64,000 nucleotides of DNA from Forficula auricularia. Taxonomy: Eukaryota; Arthropoda; Insecta; Dermaptera; Forficulidae. The notes beneath the pieces were generated by a model. The model saw nothing but the letters and a program-made list of their open reading frames with translations. It did no database searches and was not told the origin of the DNA. Within the stretch, counting starts at the first letter, position 1. Every line of letters begins with the position of its first letter. The translations under genes and the position numbers were made by a program. This document shows, piece by piece, positions 32,820 through 43,074 of the stretch. Location: assembly GCA_024734495.1 (NCBI GenBank), contig JALMQS010000055.1, positions 7,187,386 through 7,251,385 of the forward strand, read 5' to 3'.

Positions 32820-33084
32820 AGAATTTGGACCATTTTTGAAGAATTTATGAGCGAAAAAACGAAATTCGATATCTTTTAAACCGGTGATCAAAAAATTTCA
32901 AAATTTACTAGGAAGAGTTTTTTGACGGGTACTAAAAAATGTCAAAAAATGAAGGAAATCAAAAATTAAAATTTTTCAAAACGTCCGATTTGGCGTGGAA
33001 TGTCTCAAATATATTTTTAAACTTATTTTTTTTTAATTTTATTTACTGAGACTTTGCGACCCCCAGGTTGAAAAACACTGGTGT
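32820..33084 (+). repeat. Single arm of the 55-56 kb palindrome family, ending in a hAT-like terminus
   Basis: GAATTTGGACCATTTTTGAA through CCGATTTGGCGTGGAATG matches 55950-56120. It is followed by CCCCAGGTTGAAAAACACTG, a hAT-like right end, then GTGTACAA. No left partner was assigned. Confidence 0.5.
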
Positions 33085-33194
33085 ACAAAATGCAATGTGT
33101 CTACGTCCATCTTAAATTTCATTCTCTTCCAACATTTGATTATAAAACAATGAAATTATGTAATTTTCAGATTTTATATTACACGGGTGTTGGA

Positions 33195-33480
33195 AAATAA
33201 TACAATTCAAATAAATAAATAAATAAATCTTTATTCCTCGACCTGCTTAGAGGCACAAGTCCTCGGTGGCTAGGTCCTCCAAACATCAATACAATCTAGC
33301 TACAATACATTAATAAACATCAATACAAATTAATTACAACAATTTAAAAAATAATAAACAAGTAAAAAAAAATAAAAAATAAAAAAAATAGAAATGTATG
33401 CTCATTAATAAATAACATGACCATAGATTTCCATCAAAAAACAAAAAGTAATTTAAAAATTCCGCGCAAAAACCCGATAC
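33195..33480 (-). mobile_element. 3' fragment of a minus-strand LINE
   Basis: An (AAAT)5-type run at 33204-33222 is the 3' tail when read on the minus strand, preceded there by CACCGAGGACTTGTGCCTC and AATAAAGATTT. Such tails are typical of CR1/Jockey-group LINEs. No coding part is retained. Confidence 0.55.
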
Positions 33481-34051
33481 CAGGAGCAAGCGACGCATTA
33501 GCCACCCCGGCATTTGCCATAAGTTGTTAAGGAAACCTGGTCAAAACCTTAACAAGGATGGTATGACCTTTCTCTACCTCACCTAATCTCTGCTTGTGAG
33601 AACTAAATAAATTCAAGATGGACGTCGACTTTATGCATGCTTTAGGTTAGAGGCAGTTTGTTATTATATACAGTTTATTTATGATAAAATGTGATTTACT
33701 TGATTGAAAACTAATTGCACCCTAGAGCGAACCCTCTTGAAGGCTAGTACTATCAGGGTTGCTTGAGTGATAAATTTATTAATTTCGTTTCTCTTGTTGT
33801 GATTCAATTGTCGATGTTTAGACAATATTGTACTCAACATTCTTGAAATAATATTTATATCAAATGTCGATAATTGAATGATAACACGAGATATTATAAG
33901 CTAAGCAAACTATTTCTCAATTTTCTCTGAATATTTTTTACTATAGCTTATAGAATTGAAAAGTACCCGTTCAAAAAATATTAATTTCATTAAGATTTTT
34001 TCAAAACTTAAGTGACTTAAGTAGAATTTAATTTTATAAATTTTATTGTTT
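33481..34051. other. AT-rich region
   Basis: Nothing recognised. Confidence 0.3.
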
Positions 34052-34109
34052 ATTTAGTCACAGAAATTAAGCAAATAGAGTAATTTCAGTTAATTAACAC
34101 TATTTATTT

Positions 34110-34165
34110 CATAGATTTACCTGACAGTTTCGGTCACCGCTGGTAGACCATCTTCAGTATAAAAA
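34110..34165 (-). ncRNA. Hammerhead ribozyme-like motif, left arm
   Basis: Minus strand: CTGAAGA (34157-34151), one T, long helix II GGTC-ACC/GGT-GACC around AGC with one bulged T, GAAAC (34131-34127), then T and GTC. Helix II is one of the longest in the window. Helix I is less clear. Confidence 0.5.
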
Positions 34166-34239
34166 AATTTCGTTCAAGATCATTTTCTAATAGCTGAGAC
34201 AAGTGTTTATAATTTTTTTTTGAAATTTATTGAAATATC

Positions 34240-34398
34240 TGAGGGGTGAACCGCGAACTAATTTCGTGTTCACCTACTTCCACTTCCATTTTCAAGTAGA
34301 AGACAATAGATGAAGGGACATTATCTAACGAATTCCAAAATAATTCCACATAATTCCAAAGACGTATACACCTAATTCCAATCGCGGTTCACCCCTCG
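34240..34398. mobile_element. MITE with 8-bp target duplication
   Basis: GAAATATC flanks both sides (34232-34239 and 34399-34406). The ends TGAGGGGTGAACCGCGA and its complement with one difference are inverted repeats. The interior is AATTCCA-rich, 159 bp. The 8-bp duplication fits hAT or a related superfamily. Confidence 0.8.
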
Positions 34399-34554
34399 GA
34401 AATATCCATGTTAAATTAAAAATAAGCTCTCAAAGAGTCAGGGCCCAGACAGGCAGGGCATCACAATACTTCACATTACTATATTCTATAGAATATAAAT
34501 TTGAAAGTAAAAATGAGTTAAATGTACAGAATGACAAATTTCAATTCTCGAACG

Positions 34555-34615
34555 AAATTTACTACTGAAGATGGCCTCCCAGTGGTGACCGAAACTGTCT
34601 AGTAAATCTATGAAA
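34555..34615 (+). ncRNA. Hammerhead ribozyme-like motif, right arm
   Basis: CTGAAGA (34565-34571), one T, helix II GGCC...TGACC weakened by one change relative to the left arm, GAAAC (34591-34595), T, GTC. The pairing loss suggests this copy is decayed. Confidence 0.45.
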
Positions 34616-34784
34616 TAAATAGAGTGAATTAACTGAACTTACTCTATTTTTTAACTTTGTGTGACTAAATAAACCCTAAAATTTATCAAATTAAATTTTA
34701 TTAATGAATTTAAATTTTCATAAAATGTCTGATTTAATTTGAGGTTCTTTTATTGTCTAATCTTCTAGAAGTAAATTAAAAGTT

Positions 34785-34843
34785 GAATTTTTAGTAAAAT
34801 CACACATAATTAATTATAATTATTTATTGAACAAGAACAAATT
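34785..34843. repeat. Fragment of the 49.6-kb inverted-repeat family at the LINE insertion site
   Basis: CACACATAATTAATTATAAT and TTATTGAACAAGAACAA match the outer arm of 49633-49815. The LINE 3' tail begins directly after it. Confidence 0.5.
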
Positions 34844-35730
34844 TATTTATTTATTTGGAGAAAACAACAGTCATAGTTCACAAAAAAAAATAATACAAAA
34901 CAAACATAATATAGATCAGAAAAAATAAAAAAACTATGACTTATTACACATTTTCTCACTGAGAGATACAGCATAAAACAAAGTTGGAATCTAGGGACAG
35001 AGCCCGAAATACAAATTTTAGCATGTTGAGTGATTCTTATCCATTTTCAAGCTTAATAGAAGGAATCACATGGAAATGGACAATTACATTTAAATCAAAT
35101 TTACAAAAGACGAAACAACAATAATAACTTAACTCAGAACAGAGCCTCTCTCAAACAAACCAAAAGGCTCGCCGGGGCTCACCCGGCCCCCCAGTGGCCC
35201 ACTCTCACCCAACCCAAAATGACTCAAACAGCCAAAAAGTCAAATAAATCAAAGTCTACCTCCATAGTCACCAAAATTAAAATCAAAAAGTAAATAAATT
35301 AAATCATATGAGTCAAAAAGCTAAAAATCAAATAAATTAAATAAATTAAGTCAGTTAAGTTTAAAATTGAACAGTCATAAATAAATAATTAAAAATTAAA
35401 AACCAAAACAAACCCAAAACAACCAAATTACATCAGTATAGTCAGAAATTTAAAATAAAAAAAAACTGAATAAAATAATAAATTAACCCACCCAAAATGA
35501 AAAGTCATGAATGCCAAAACAAAAATAAATTAAACAAATAAATAAAATCAACGCAGTCTAACATTCAAATAAATTAAACAAATACACAAGTAAAATCAAA
35601 GTAGTCAAAATGTCAAAGCTGAATGAATCAAACCAGATCAGGCGAGTTACATCCGCCACACAACAGACCAGGAGAGTAAACCCTACGTAACAATGATCAG
35701 CCGAAGCAAATCAAAACACTCAAATGTGAA

Positions 35731-38592
35731 TCATGTAAAAATCAATCTAATTTCGTTCTTGAAAGCCCGCACGCTTGTATTATAAAAATCACAGCCACAA
35801 AAATTATGATTAAAGTCGCTGCACAATCTGACCAACGGAGCTCTCCGACCCGCGTTTGTATGACACTTAGATTGGGCAAACACGTGAGACAACCTGGACG
35901 CCGGACGCGGGACCCGGAAATCTATCTGTGCCAGAAGATCAGGGCAATCCACCTCAGACAGACAAATATTTCTTAGTGTCATCGCACCAAGAAGCAACCT
36001 TCTAACTTCCAATGTTGGAAGTTTAAGATGCGACAGTCGCATTTCATATGAGCATTGACTTAGTTTCAGTCGGTGGAACACCATTTTGGAAAATTTTCTC
36101 TGCACAGACTCCATATTTCCTTTGTATACCTCATAATATGGATTCCAAACAGCAGAACCGTACTCTAGCTGAGACCTGACCAGAGCCCGATAGAGTGTCA
36201 AATATGTAGATTGCAATCTAAATTTCCCAGAAGTTCGACATATAAAACCCAGCATTTGATAGGCCCTATCAGTAATCATCCGGATATGTTGGTCAAACAA
36301 CAATTTAGAGTCAAACATCACCCCGAGGTCCCGGATACTAGTCACTCTGTTAAGGACCTGACCAGAAAGAGTGTAATTGTGACTTATTTGAAATCTTTTT
36401 CTTGAAAATGTCATAACCCTGCATTTATCAGTGGCAAGTGATAATCTATTCAGAGAACAATATAATGTAAAACGGTTAATGTCATCCTGCAGTAATAAGC
36501 AGTCATTACGAGTATTGATTTTTTTATATATTTTCAAATCGTCCGCGTACAATAGTATATTGCTATTAAGAAAACATTTATGTATGTCATATATGTATAG
36601 GATGAACAAAAAAGGCCCTAAAATAGAGCCCTGAGGTACACCGGAAGTAATAACACAAGATGAGGAGGAATAGCCGTTAAGTACAACTGATTGGTGTCTA
36701 CATCTCAAATAAGAGGCAAACCACCGTAAAAGATCACCCCTAACGCCATTGAAGAATAATTTCCTCAGCAGAATCAGGTGGTCCACCTTGTCGAAGGCTT
36801 TTCGGAAGTCAGTATAAATACTATCAACCGAGGCGCCATGATCTAAAGTCTGAAAGATAAAGTTAGAGTACACCAACAAATTAGAAACAGTAGATCTCGA
36901 CTCCACGAAACCATGTTGACTGAGAGGAATACTAATTTTTAAAAGTGGATACAATTTATCATGAATTAACCTCTCAAAAATTTTCACGATGCAAGACAAA
37001 ATGGAAATGGGTCTATAATTCTCGACATCATTTCTAGCACCAGATTTGTAAACCGGAGTAATATTGGCCGTTTTCCAGACAAGTGGCACAAAGCCTTCAG
37101 ACAGACTTTTATTATAAATAATAGTGAGAGGCATACACAACACGTCAGAGACGTTTCTTAGAAAGAAGGGAGTAATTCTATCAGGACCCGCTCCCTTGTT
37201 AACGTCAACTGACCTCAATGCTCTCCTAACGTCACTACAGGACAAGACCATACTTGAAACACACACACCAGCAGGATCCACGCAATCCATCAAGTTATCA
37301 TCATCAACACCATATGCTCGATCCGACGTGGGCTCAAAAACCGACACAAAATAGTTAGAAAACATTTTACAAATTTCAGCAGGATCGCTAGATGAATCAA
37401 CACGCAGTTTCATGGAAGAGGGATATCCGGTTTTGCTGTTTTTTAAACTGTGAGTGAACTTCCAGAAAGATTTGATGTTGTGGGTAGTCGATTGTTCGAC
37501 ATGCAAAATATATTCATCATAACAACTGATTATCAATTTCTTTACCTTAGCACGAGCCCATGAAAATCTGTCATAGTCAGATCTACTGCCGTATATTTTC
37601 CAGCGTTTCCAAAATTTATATTTCTTATTCAATTGCATCTTTAAGTCCTGAGAAAACCAACTGGGATATCTACGTAACCCAAGCTTTAGTGGAGGCACAT
37701 AGGTGTCCAATATACGGTACAAGTTTGTATATAAGAAGTCCACCGCCTGCTGTGCGCCAAGACTATCTAAGCTCTGACACCAGTCAATACTCGAAAGTTC
37801 TGCATTTATCTGTGAATAGTCAGCCTTCCTAAAGTTATATTTAATTACCTTATCACTACCGATCGTACTCCGGTTCCGCGGAATATGAAACTCACAAACA
37901 AGTGGTGGATGTTGAGGGTCAATGTTGATGAGTGATGAGGTGCACAGTGCGACATCGCAGTTCGAATCAGTAAACACCAAATCCAGCAGACGATCATTAA
38001 CATTCTTGATTGAGTTGCATTGCTTAAGATTTAAAAACGACATTATGTTCGTCATAAAGTATGGCGCGTTAATAGAGCCACAATCCAAGTTTTGATCACC
38101 ATCAGGCCACCAACGAATGCCGGGCTGATTGTAGTCACCCATCAGAATGAAATTGTGATTCACATAATCCGGAGCGATGTCATATAACTTATTAAAATGA
38201 ACATCATAAGTAGCTGGACCGGAGAGAGGGGGAATGTAACTTGCAACTAGTATGACACCATGTCCTACTGAAGGTAGTAACAATATGATCTCCTCTACAC
38301 ACGGGCTCTCCCAATCGCATTTCCTGTAAGAGCAAATATTCTTCTTAATCGCAATTAAAACCCCACCGCCGTCCTTTTTGGTAGATGTAGATGAACATCG
38401 ATCTCTTCTATAAACATAATATCTGTCATCAGCTATCTCACTATCACATATGCCAGCCCTGAGCCAAGTCTCCGTCAACACAATCACGTCATAATTTGAA
38501 TTTAGCAGACCCAAACGCAGGTCAAGAAGCCTATTTCTTATACTTCGACAATTCTGATAATAAATATTTAAGAATTTCACCGTGTCAACCAT
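35731..38592 (-). CDS. LINE ORF2: endonuclease / reverse transcriptase
   Basis: A 953-residue protein without stops. The N-terminal apurinic-type endonuclease shows YQNCRS (residues 12-17), TETWL (40-44), GGGVLIAI (75-82), GDYNQPG (152-158) and QHPPLV (227-232); these are the Asn, Glu and Asp/Asn active-site blocks of the exonuclease-endonuclease-phosphatase fold, though the usual SDH is QH here. The reverse transcriptase follows with KGAGPD (466-471), ITPVYKSG (511-518), YRPISIL (526-532), TDFRKAFDKVDH (594-605), SGVPQGSILGP (650-660) and YADD (682-685), keeping all three catalytic Asp. It cuts target DNA and primes cDNA synthesis from the nick, and would act with ORF1 protein in the nucleus. 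Family is CR1/Jockey group; exact clade unresolved. The start is the first ATG before the endonuclease block. Confidence 0.93.
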   Translation of the reverse strand: MVDTVKFLNIYYQNCRSIRNRLLDLRLGLLNSNYDVIVLTETWLRAGICDSEIADDRYYVYRRDRCSSTSTKKDGGGVLIAIKKNICSYRKCDWESPCVEEIILLLPSVGHGVILVASYIPPLSGPATYDVHFNKLYDIAPDYVNHNFILMGDYNQPGIRWWPDGDQNLDCGSINAPYFMTNIMSFLNLKQCNSIKNVNDRLLDLVFTDSNCDVALCTSSLINIDPQHPPLVCEFHIPRNRSTIGSDKVIKYNFRKADYSQINAELSSIDWCQSLDSLGAQQAVDFLYTNLYRILDTYVPPLKLGLRRYPSWFSQDLKMQLNKKYKFWKRWKIYGSRSDYDRFSWARAKVKKLIISCYDEYILHVEQSTTHNIKSFWKFTHSLKNSKTGYPSSMKLRVDSSSDPAEICKMFSNYFVSVFEPTSDRAYGVDDDNLMDCVDPAGVCVSSMVLSCSDVRRALRSVDVNKGAGPDRITPFFLRNVSDVLCMPLTIIYNKSLSEGFVPLVWKTANITPVYKSGARNDVENYRPISILSCIVKIFERLIHDKLYPLLKISIPLSQHGFVESRSTVSNLLVYSNFIFQTLDHGASVDSIYTDFRKAFDKVDHLILLRKLFFNGVRGDLLRWFASYLRCRHQSVVLNGYSSSSCVITSGVPQGSILGPFLFILYIYDIHKCFLNSNILLYADDLKIYKKINTRNDCLLLQDDINRFTLYCSLNRLSLATDKCRVMTFSRKRFQISHNYTLSGQVLNRVTSIRDLGVMFDSKLLFDQHIRMITDRAYQMLGFICRTSGKFRLQSTYLTLYRALVRSQLEYGSAVWNPYYEVYKGNMESVQRKFSKMVFHRLKLSQCSYEMRLSHLKLPTLEVRRLLLGAMTLRNICLSEVDCPDLLAQIDFRVPRPASRLSHVFAQSKCHTNAGRRAPLVRLCSDFNHNFCGCDFYNTSVRAFKNEIRLIFT

Positions 38593-38951
38593 AAAGGAAA
38601 CAAGTTACAGAAACAATCATTTCAACACAACGCGCAGCTATCATAACCAATTCACCTCCCAAAGCCAACAAAATGCAAGGGCACCCCAATGAAAGCCGAA
38701 ACACATCACAATCCACATTCGAAGTACAATACTCAATACCACAATTCACATCCACACAGATGCAATGTTCAACAAGGCCCATAACACAGCAAAAAACAAT
38801 TAGCATAAGCACAAAGGGATGAGCCATATCACAAGGCAACTCCATAATACACGAACACACACACGACGATATCCATTGAAGGCATCGTTCATCACACAAA
38901 CAAAAAAAGAGAAAAAACAGCACTCAGCGTCAAAAAACACAACCCAAAAAT
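38593..38951 (-). other. ORF1-ORF2 spacer with an overlapping hydrophobic frame
   Basis: A 112-codon frame (38923 to 38585) rich in Cys and hydrophobic residues overlaps the ORF2 start by a few bases. It has no known domain and is probably chance, though its stop-start overlap with ORF2 is the geometry used for re-initiation in some LINEs. Confidence 0.3.
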
Positions 38952-39185
38952 TCACAATATTTTAAGCAAATCACTGTCCTCTCTAATTCGAATAATTTTA
39001 GATGTATCTGTCTTTCGAACGAAAATAGACGAGTTCTTAACCCACACATACTTATATGATTTATCCGCCACGGTTTTTCTTGCCTTACTATACAATATCT
39101 TGTTCGCCAAATTGAGATGCTCGTTCACATAGAATCTGCGAGGCGTTGGACGTGACGTGATTTGGAGCAATGTACAGACAAAACC

Positions 39186-39188
<3 letters not shown>
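38952..39188 (-). pseudogene. LINE ORF1, C-terminal fragment (FP25K-like domain)
   Basis: The readable part ends KYVWVKNSSIFVRKTD...IIRIREDSDLLKIL. The pattern of VNEHL near its start, then KYVWVKN and FVRK, is that of the C-terminal domain shared by baculovirus FP25K-like proteins and many insect LINE ORF1 proteins; the role is presumed nucleic-acid binding. The N-terminal part is absent because the element is truncated at the (TA)n run. Confidence 0.7.

Positions 39189-39190
<2 letters not shown>

Positions 39191-39232
<42 letters not shown>
39191..39232. repeat. (TA)n microsatellite
   Basis: About 20 uninterrupted TA units marking the truncated 5' border of the LINE. Confidence 0.95.
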
Positions 39233-39234
<2 letters not shown>

Positions 39235-39914
39235 TTGAGAGTATCCACCCGATATTAATTTTCTTTTGAAAATAATAACAACCGACTGATTTCCCATCGA
39301 TTTTTTTGAATGTGCTGAAGCCCCTTGAAATTTTGTCCAAGTTAAAAAATGTTCTAACTGAAATGGGATTCAATCATGAGTCAATGTTTTTGAAGAATGA
39401 CTAAATTTTAATAGTATTTTATCATAAATCCAGGGTAAGTGTAATTCGTATAATCTTCATTCATTTTTTCCTTCCCTCTTTTTTCTAATATATACATCAA
39501 AATTGGGGATGTCTCATATAAATTATCTTGTCAAGCGGATAATATAAATTTTGTTTACCGTTTGGTGTAAACAATTTGATGAATTTTTATTTTTTGTTTT
39601 TTTATGTAAAACAATTTCCTTTTCTCTCCCACTCCCTCTCAATGTTGTTTTTTATATATTATATTTTTTAAATATTGACTTAAAAAATGAATTAACTAAA
39701 AATAACACCAGGGGTGAACGTGTGTTGTGATCCATTAAGGTTATATTTGAATGATAAAAAAAATTGAAAATATATAATTATAAAAAACTAATATTGACAA
39801 AAGAAAAAAAAGATAATTTCTACTATAAGATTTTTGAATATGAAATTTTTGACATTTTATGATTGATTATTCTCGGAGAATTTTTTTCGAATATTCCATT
39901 TAGACTCTCTAGTT
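39233..39914. other. AT-rich region
   Basis: No gene recognised. Confidence 0.35.
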
Positions 39915-40202
39915 CACTGTTTCCCAACCTTTTTGTGCCATGTCCCACCTAAGCCTTTCTAATATTCTCATGTCCCCTATATACCACATCTTCGCCTTAG
40001 AGTGTAAACCTGCTAACTCACAACAAGGAAATTTTTCAGGGCAGAGAAAAAACAAACAAAATTTAATATTGTTGTTATGGAAAAAAACTATTTTTGACAT
40101 TTTTTTCTACAACTTACGATCCTAATTTTAAGTAGCAGTTTTACTTGGACGATACTGCATCTCTTTATCTTTCGAACGATATTAATGTCATAATATATGA
40201 TA

Positions 40203-40979
40203 AAATAAGCTGACGTGTTCTGATGTGGTCATCCACTTGACCATACAACCTGGCCCCTCACTTATATTTAATATTTAATAAAATGATTTATAATCATATA
40301 GGGGGGGGGGGGTTGGTTAGTTTTTGCTCCTGGGACCCACTGATTATGTATACAAAATTTGGTTTAGTTTGCTAAATGACCAAGATTTTCATTTTTGACC
40401 CCCCCCCCCCATTTCGGGCGGTTAGTTTTTGCATTTTTAGACTTCTTGGGACCCACTGATTATGTATACAAAATTTGGTTTAGTTTGGTAAATGGCCAAG
40501 ATTTTCTGGTTAGAATTTTGCATTTTTAGACTTCTGGGGGTCCAATGATTATGTATACAAAATTTGGTTGAATTTGCTCAAACGATCTAGATTTTTAATT
40601 TTTAACCCCCCCTCGACCCCCCTTAATTTTGGGTCGATATGCACTAAAATCTAATGAGCTCTTAATCTCAATGGACCAAAACTACATGCGAAATTTGGTT
40701 TCGATATTCACTCTAGTTTTTGAGCTAGCTCGTACACAAATTTGGTATCCCACAGACTAACTAACAGACATTTTGACAAAACAATTATTATCTCGAAAAA
40801 TATAATTTTTTCGATGTTTACTTATTACAGATTTTTTGTAGAGAAAAATGCCATGATTTCGCTCAATTTTTTTAATCGAAATAGTTTCAGCCGTTTTTGA
40901 GATATTTTGAAAAAAGAAGGAAAAAAACCGCTTTTTTCATGCAAGATTACAATACTTGACCATACCCTGTATGTTAAAG
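40203..40979 (-). mobile_element. ACAGGGTATGGTC-type element, inverted copy nested in hAT
   Basis: Reverse orientation of 22038-22756: CTTGACCATACCCTGTATG at its right end, AGCTGACGTGTTCTGATGT and CATACAACCTGGCCCC at its left. It contains the GGGTCAAAA array. Confidence 0.7.
40303..40625 (-). repeat. Minisatellite-like array, copy 3
   Basis: Nearly three units with G/C runs of about ten, each carrying GATTATGTATACAAAATTTG and CTAAATGACCAAGATTTTC. Same family as 10362-10755 and 22433-22676. Confidence 0.75.
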
Positions 40980-41314
40980 TAAAATGGAGTTAGCAAGTTT
41001 ACACTCTAAGGCGATGACATAAGTACATAATTTTTATATTCGAAAAATTAATTATTAGTTATATAAATATAATTATAAAAACATTTTGTTGATTAATATT
41101 TTGTATGATTCTACATACATTTAAGAGTAGGTATTTTATATATTCCTGATGCTACTTACTTTCAATTTTTATTAATATTTATTTTTTCAAATACCTATGG
41201 GTAACAAATTTTATAGATTTTTATATTTATCTGGACGAGACCATTTTTGAATTGTCGCCCTTAACAATCAAAGTGTCTCCCTGAGGGGCGTGGGTCCCAC
41301 ATTGAGAAACACTG

Positions 41315-41714
41315 CTCTAGATGGATCACTATTTTTTAAACCTAAATTCGTTAAAATTTTCAAATTTATTTATAAAAATCAAAATTAAAAAAAAAAATGA
41401 TGAATTTTCTAATTGTCAAATTATTTTAACTTGATTCTGCCTATATGGCATAAAAACTATAGACCTAGATAGTGGCTTGGAACTATTAATATCATCTTTT
41501 TGTTGTCAAATTAGATAGAAATCAAACAAACAAATTCGTCAAATCGTTTATCCCTATGACTTCTAGAGACTGGAGCTTTCTTCCCGCCTCTGTCTTTCCC
41601 GAGAGCTTACTTGGCCATTTTTATTTTTAGAATGTAATGATAATTTTGCAGCACTTTTCAAACCCTTCCTCAAAAATTTTAACGACTACCCCCTGTGGGC
41701 ACCCCTGTATATAT
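41315..41714. other. AT-rich region
   Basis: Nothing recognised. Confidence 0.3.
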
Positions 41715-41721
41715 AATTTAT

Positions 41722-41770
41722 ATGTTTGACACTATAGTTTCGAATATTTGACTTTCCTCATCAGTTTTTT
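41722..41770 (-). ncRNA. Hammerhead-like motif, slightly decayed
   Basis: Minus strand: CTGATGA (41764-41758), imperfect helix II GGAAA/TATTC, GAAAC, TATA, then GTGTC where the family has GTCTC. Helix II pairing is partial. Confidence 0.45.
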
Positions 41771-41963
41771 TAATTATAAATGTTTTATCTGATATTTCTA
41801 ATGGGGTCAATTACTCAATTGGACATAGAAAATTCGTATCTTTGTTATAGCAAGCAGCTAGCCACATAAACGATTTCGTTTCCATTGAAGGATTTTGATG
41901 AGACAGTCTAAATTGAAAAAAAAGAAAAAAATTATATTTAATAAGATGTATCTTTATTTTTTT

Positions 41964-42006
41964 TAAAATCGACCTTTCGAAGTTTTTTCTCTCCTTCTTC
42001 AGGGCG
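41964..42006 (-). ncRNA. Hammerhead-like relic
   Basis: Minus strand: CTGAAGA (42002-41996), GGAGAG and CTTC, then GAAAGGTC in place of GAAACGTC. Probably inactive. Confidence 0.4.
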
Positions 42007-42140
42007 TGTAACCAATTAAAATGGGATTTGGCTATCGTTTCCTATTCTAAATGTTTATTTGCATCAAGCAGAGGACAACCTCAGTGATTTCTCTTGATGA
42101 ATCAACAACTCTGCTACTCTCGGCAAAATAAAATCTTTTT

Positions 42141-42837
42141 AATAATAATCCACCATGTAATGCATGATTATCTATCTATTCCAACCCAAATATTCAGTCA
42201 GTCTATTTTGTTAGTTCAAATTAATTATTATTGTTTTAAAATAAACGTGCATTTTGAGTCTCTAATAAAACAAAAGATTGCATGCAGATATATATGAGAG
42301 TGAATAGGAAAAAAGAGTGGGGATTTAGATAATCTCTCTTTCTCACTTGCACTCATTTGAAGATGGATCAATTAAACAAAAGGCTTTCGCCTAGAATTGA
42401 TGGCGTTTGCTTAAAGAGCAATTAATTACCAATGAGGGCTGGAACAGAGGGTGAGGATACAAGCAAAAAGCAAAACGAAACGAATTACAGAGAGACACGC
42501 AAACTAGCGGAGGATGAGAGGGATTACGATGGAAAAACACGGAGAATAAAAAAAATAAAATCGAGAAAAAATAAATAAAAATAAAATTTAAATAAAAATA
42601 ACACTCTATCTATCCCTGCTGGTTAATTGAGCAAATACAAATTTCTCGGTAACGTTCAGTACGGCAAAGCTGATTTTATATTAATATTAATCAAATATCA
42701 GATTTTTTGCCTCGAGCATTAGAGTTATTTAACACATCCAAAATACCAATTTTTAGAAAATTTTAGTACATAACGGGAATTTAAAACCGCTTGACCTAAA
42801 ATTAAAAAAAAAAAAAAAAAAAAAAAAACTACTAATA
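42141..42837. other. Single-copy region, then poly-A
   Basis: 42300-42680 is less AT-rich and not repeated; no frame with a domain. A long A run at 42807-42828 sits just before the next element. Confidence 0.35.
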
Positions 42838-42938
42838 ATTGAATGTAATGGAAGGCAGCCCAGAGGTAGTGAGGAAAGAAAAAATTAACACATATCAAAT
42901 AAGGTGTAATTTATTGGAATCCTTCCTCCTTTCTTTTC

Positions 42939-42981
42939 AAACCGACGTTTCAGAGGATTTTTCCCTCCTTCTTCAGGGTTT
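42939..42981 (-). ncRNA. Hammerhead ribozyme-like motif, left arm
   Basis: Minus strand: AAACC, CTGAAGA (42976-42970), one A, helix II GGAGG/CCTCT, GAAAC (42951-42947), GTC (42946-42944), GGTTT. Helix I pairs perfectly; helix II has one G-T pair. Predicted cleavage just past 42944. Confidence 0.55.
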
Positions 42982-43074
42982 CAAAGGGTCAATGAATGAA
43001 ACAAATAAAATGTTTCCTTCTTCTCTACACAGAAACATTTTATTTATTTATTTGTTTCATTCATTGACCCTTTG

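Larger units (their letters stand above)
34052..34672. mobile_element. Palindromic hammerhead element (GAAACTGTC family)
   Basis: The left end TTTAGTCACAGAAATTAAG mirrors the right end TTTGTGTGACTAAA. The arms continue through ACTATTTATTTCATAGATTT and hold one hammerhead motif each, facing outward. A 159-bp MITE (34240-34398) is inserted in the loop side of the left arm. No coding sequence. Confidence 0.75.
34844..39190 (-). mobile_element. CR1/Jockey-type LINE, 5' truncated in ORF1, ORF2 intact
   Basis: The 3' end is an (ATTT)n-type tail at 34844-34856 (minus-strand reading), then about 870 bp of A-rich 3' untranslated sequence, the complete ORF2 (35731-38592), a 360-bp spacer and the C-terminal part of ORF1 up to about 39188, where the element meets a (TA)n run. 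Length is about 4.35 kb. 5' truncation during reverse transcription is normal for LINEs. An intact ORF2 implies a recent insertion. Confidence 0.85.
39915..41314. mobile_element. hAT-like non-autonomous element, 1.4 kb, composite
   Basis: CACTGTTTCCCAACC at left and GAGAAACACTG at right are hAT-type ends, flanked by near-identical octamers CTCTAGTT (39907-39914) and CTCTAGAT (41315-41322). Inside, CTTCGCCTTAGAGTGTAAAC near 39990 and GTTTACACTCTAAGGCGATG near 41000 form inner inverted arms around a second element (40203-40979). No transposase frame is left. Confidence 0.75.
41715..42140 (-). mobile_element. Fragments of hammerhead elements from two families
   Basis: 41715-41880 matches the arm of the GAGACTATAGTTTCGA family. 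41885-42006 matches the GAGGCAGTCCAAAA family with its motif on the minus strand. 42050-42135 (TTTGCATCAAGCAGAGGACA to TCGGCAAAAT) is the outer arm of the first family. They lie in one orientation, so the unit is not a complete palindrome. Confidence 0.6.

Noticed and set aside
32249..33084. A hAT element spanning CCAGTGGCGG to AAAACACTGG
   Set aside because: The two ends are not convincing inverted repeats and the flanks do not match; treated as separate fragments.
10362..40625. CRISPR-like array from repeated units
   Set aside because: Units are long and near-contiguous without unique spacers, and the genome is eukaryotic.
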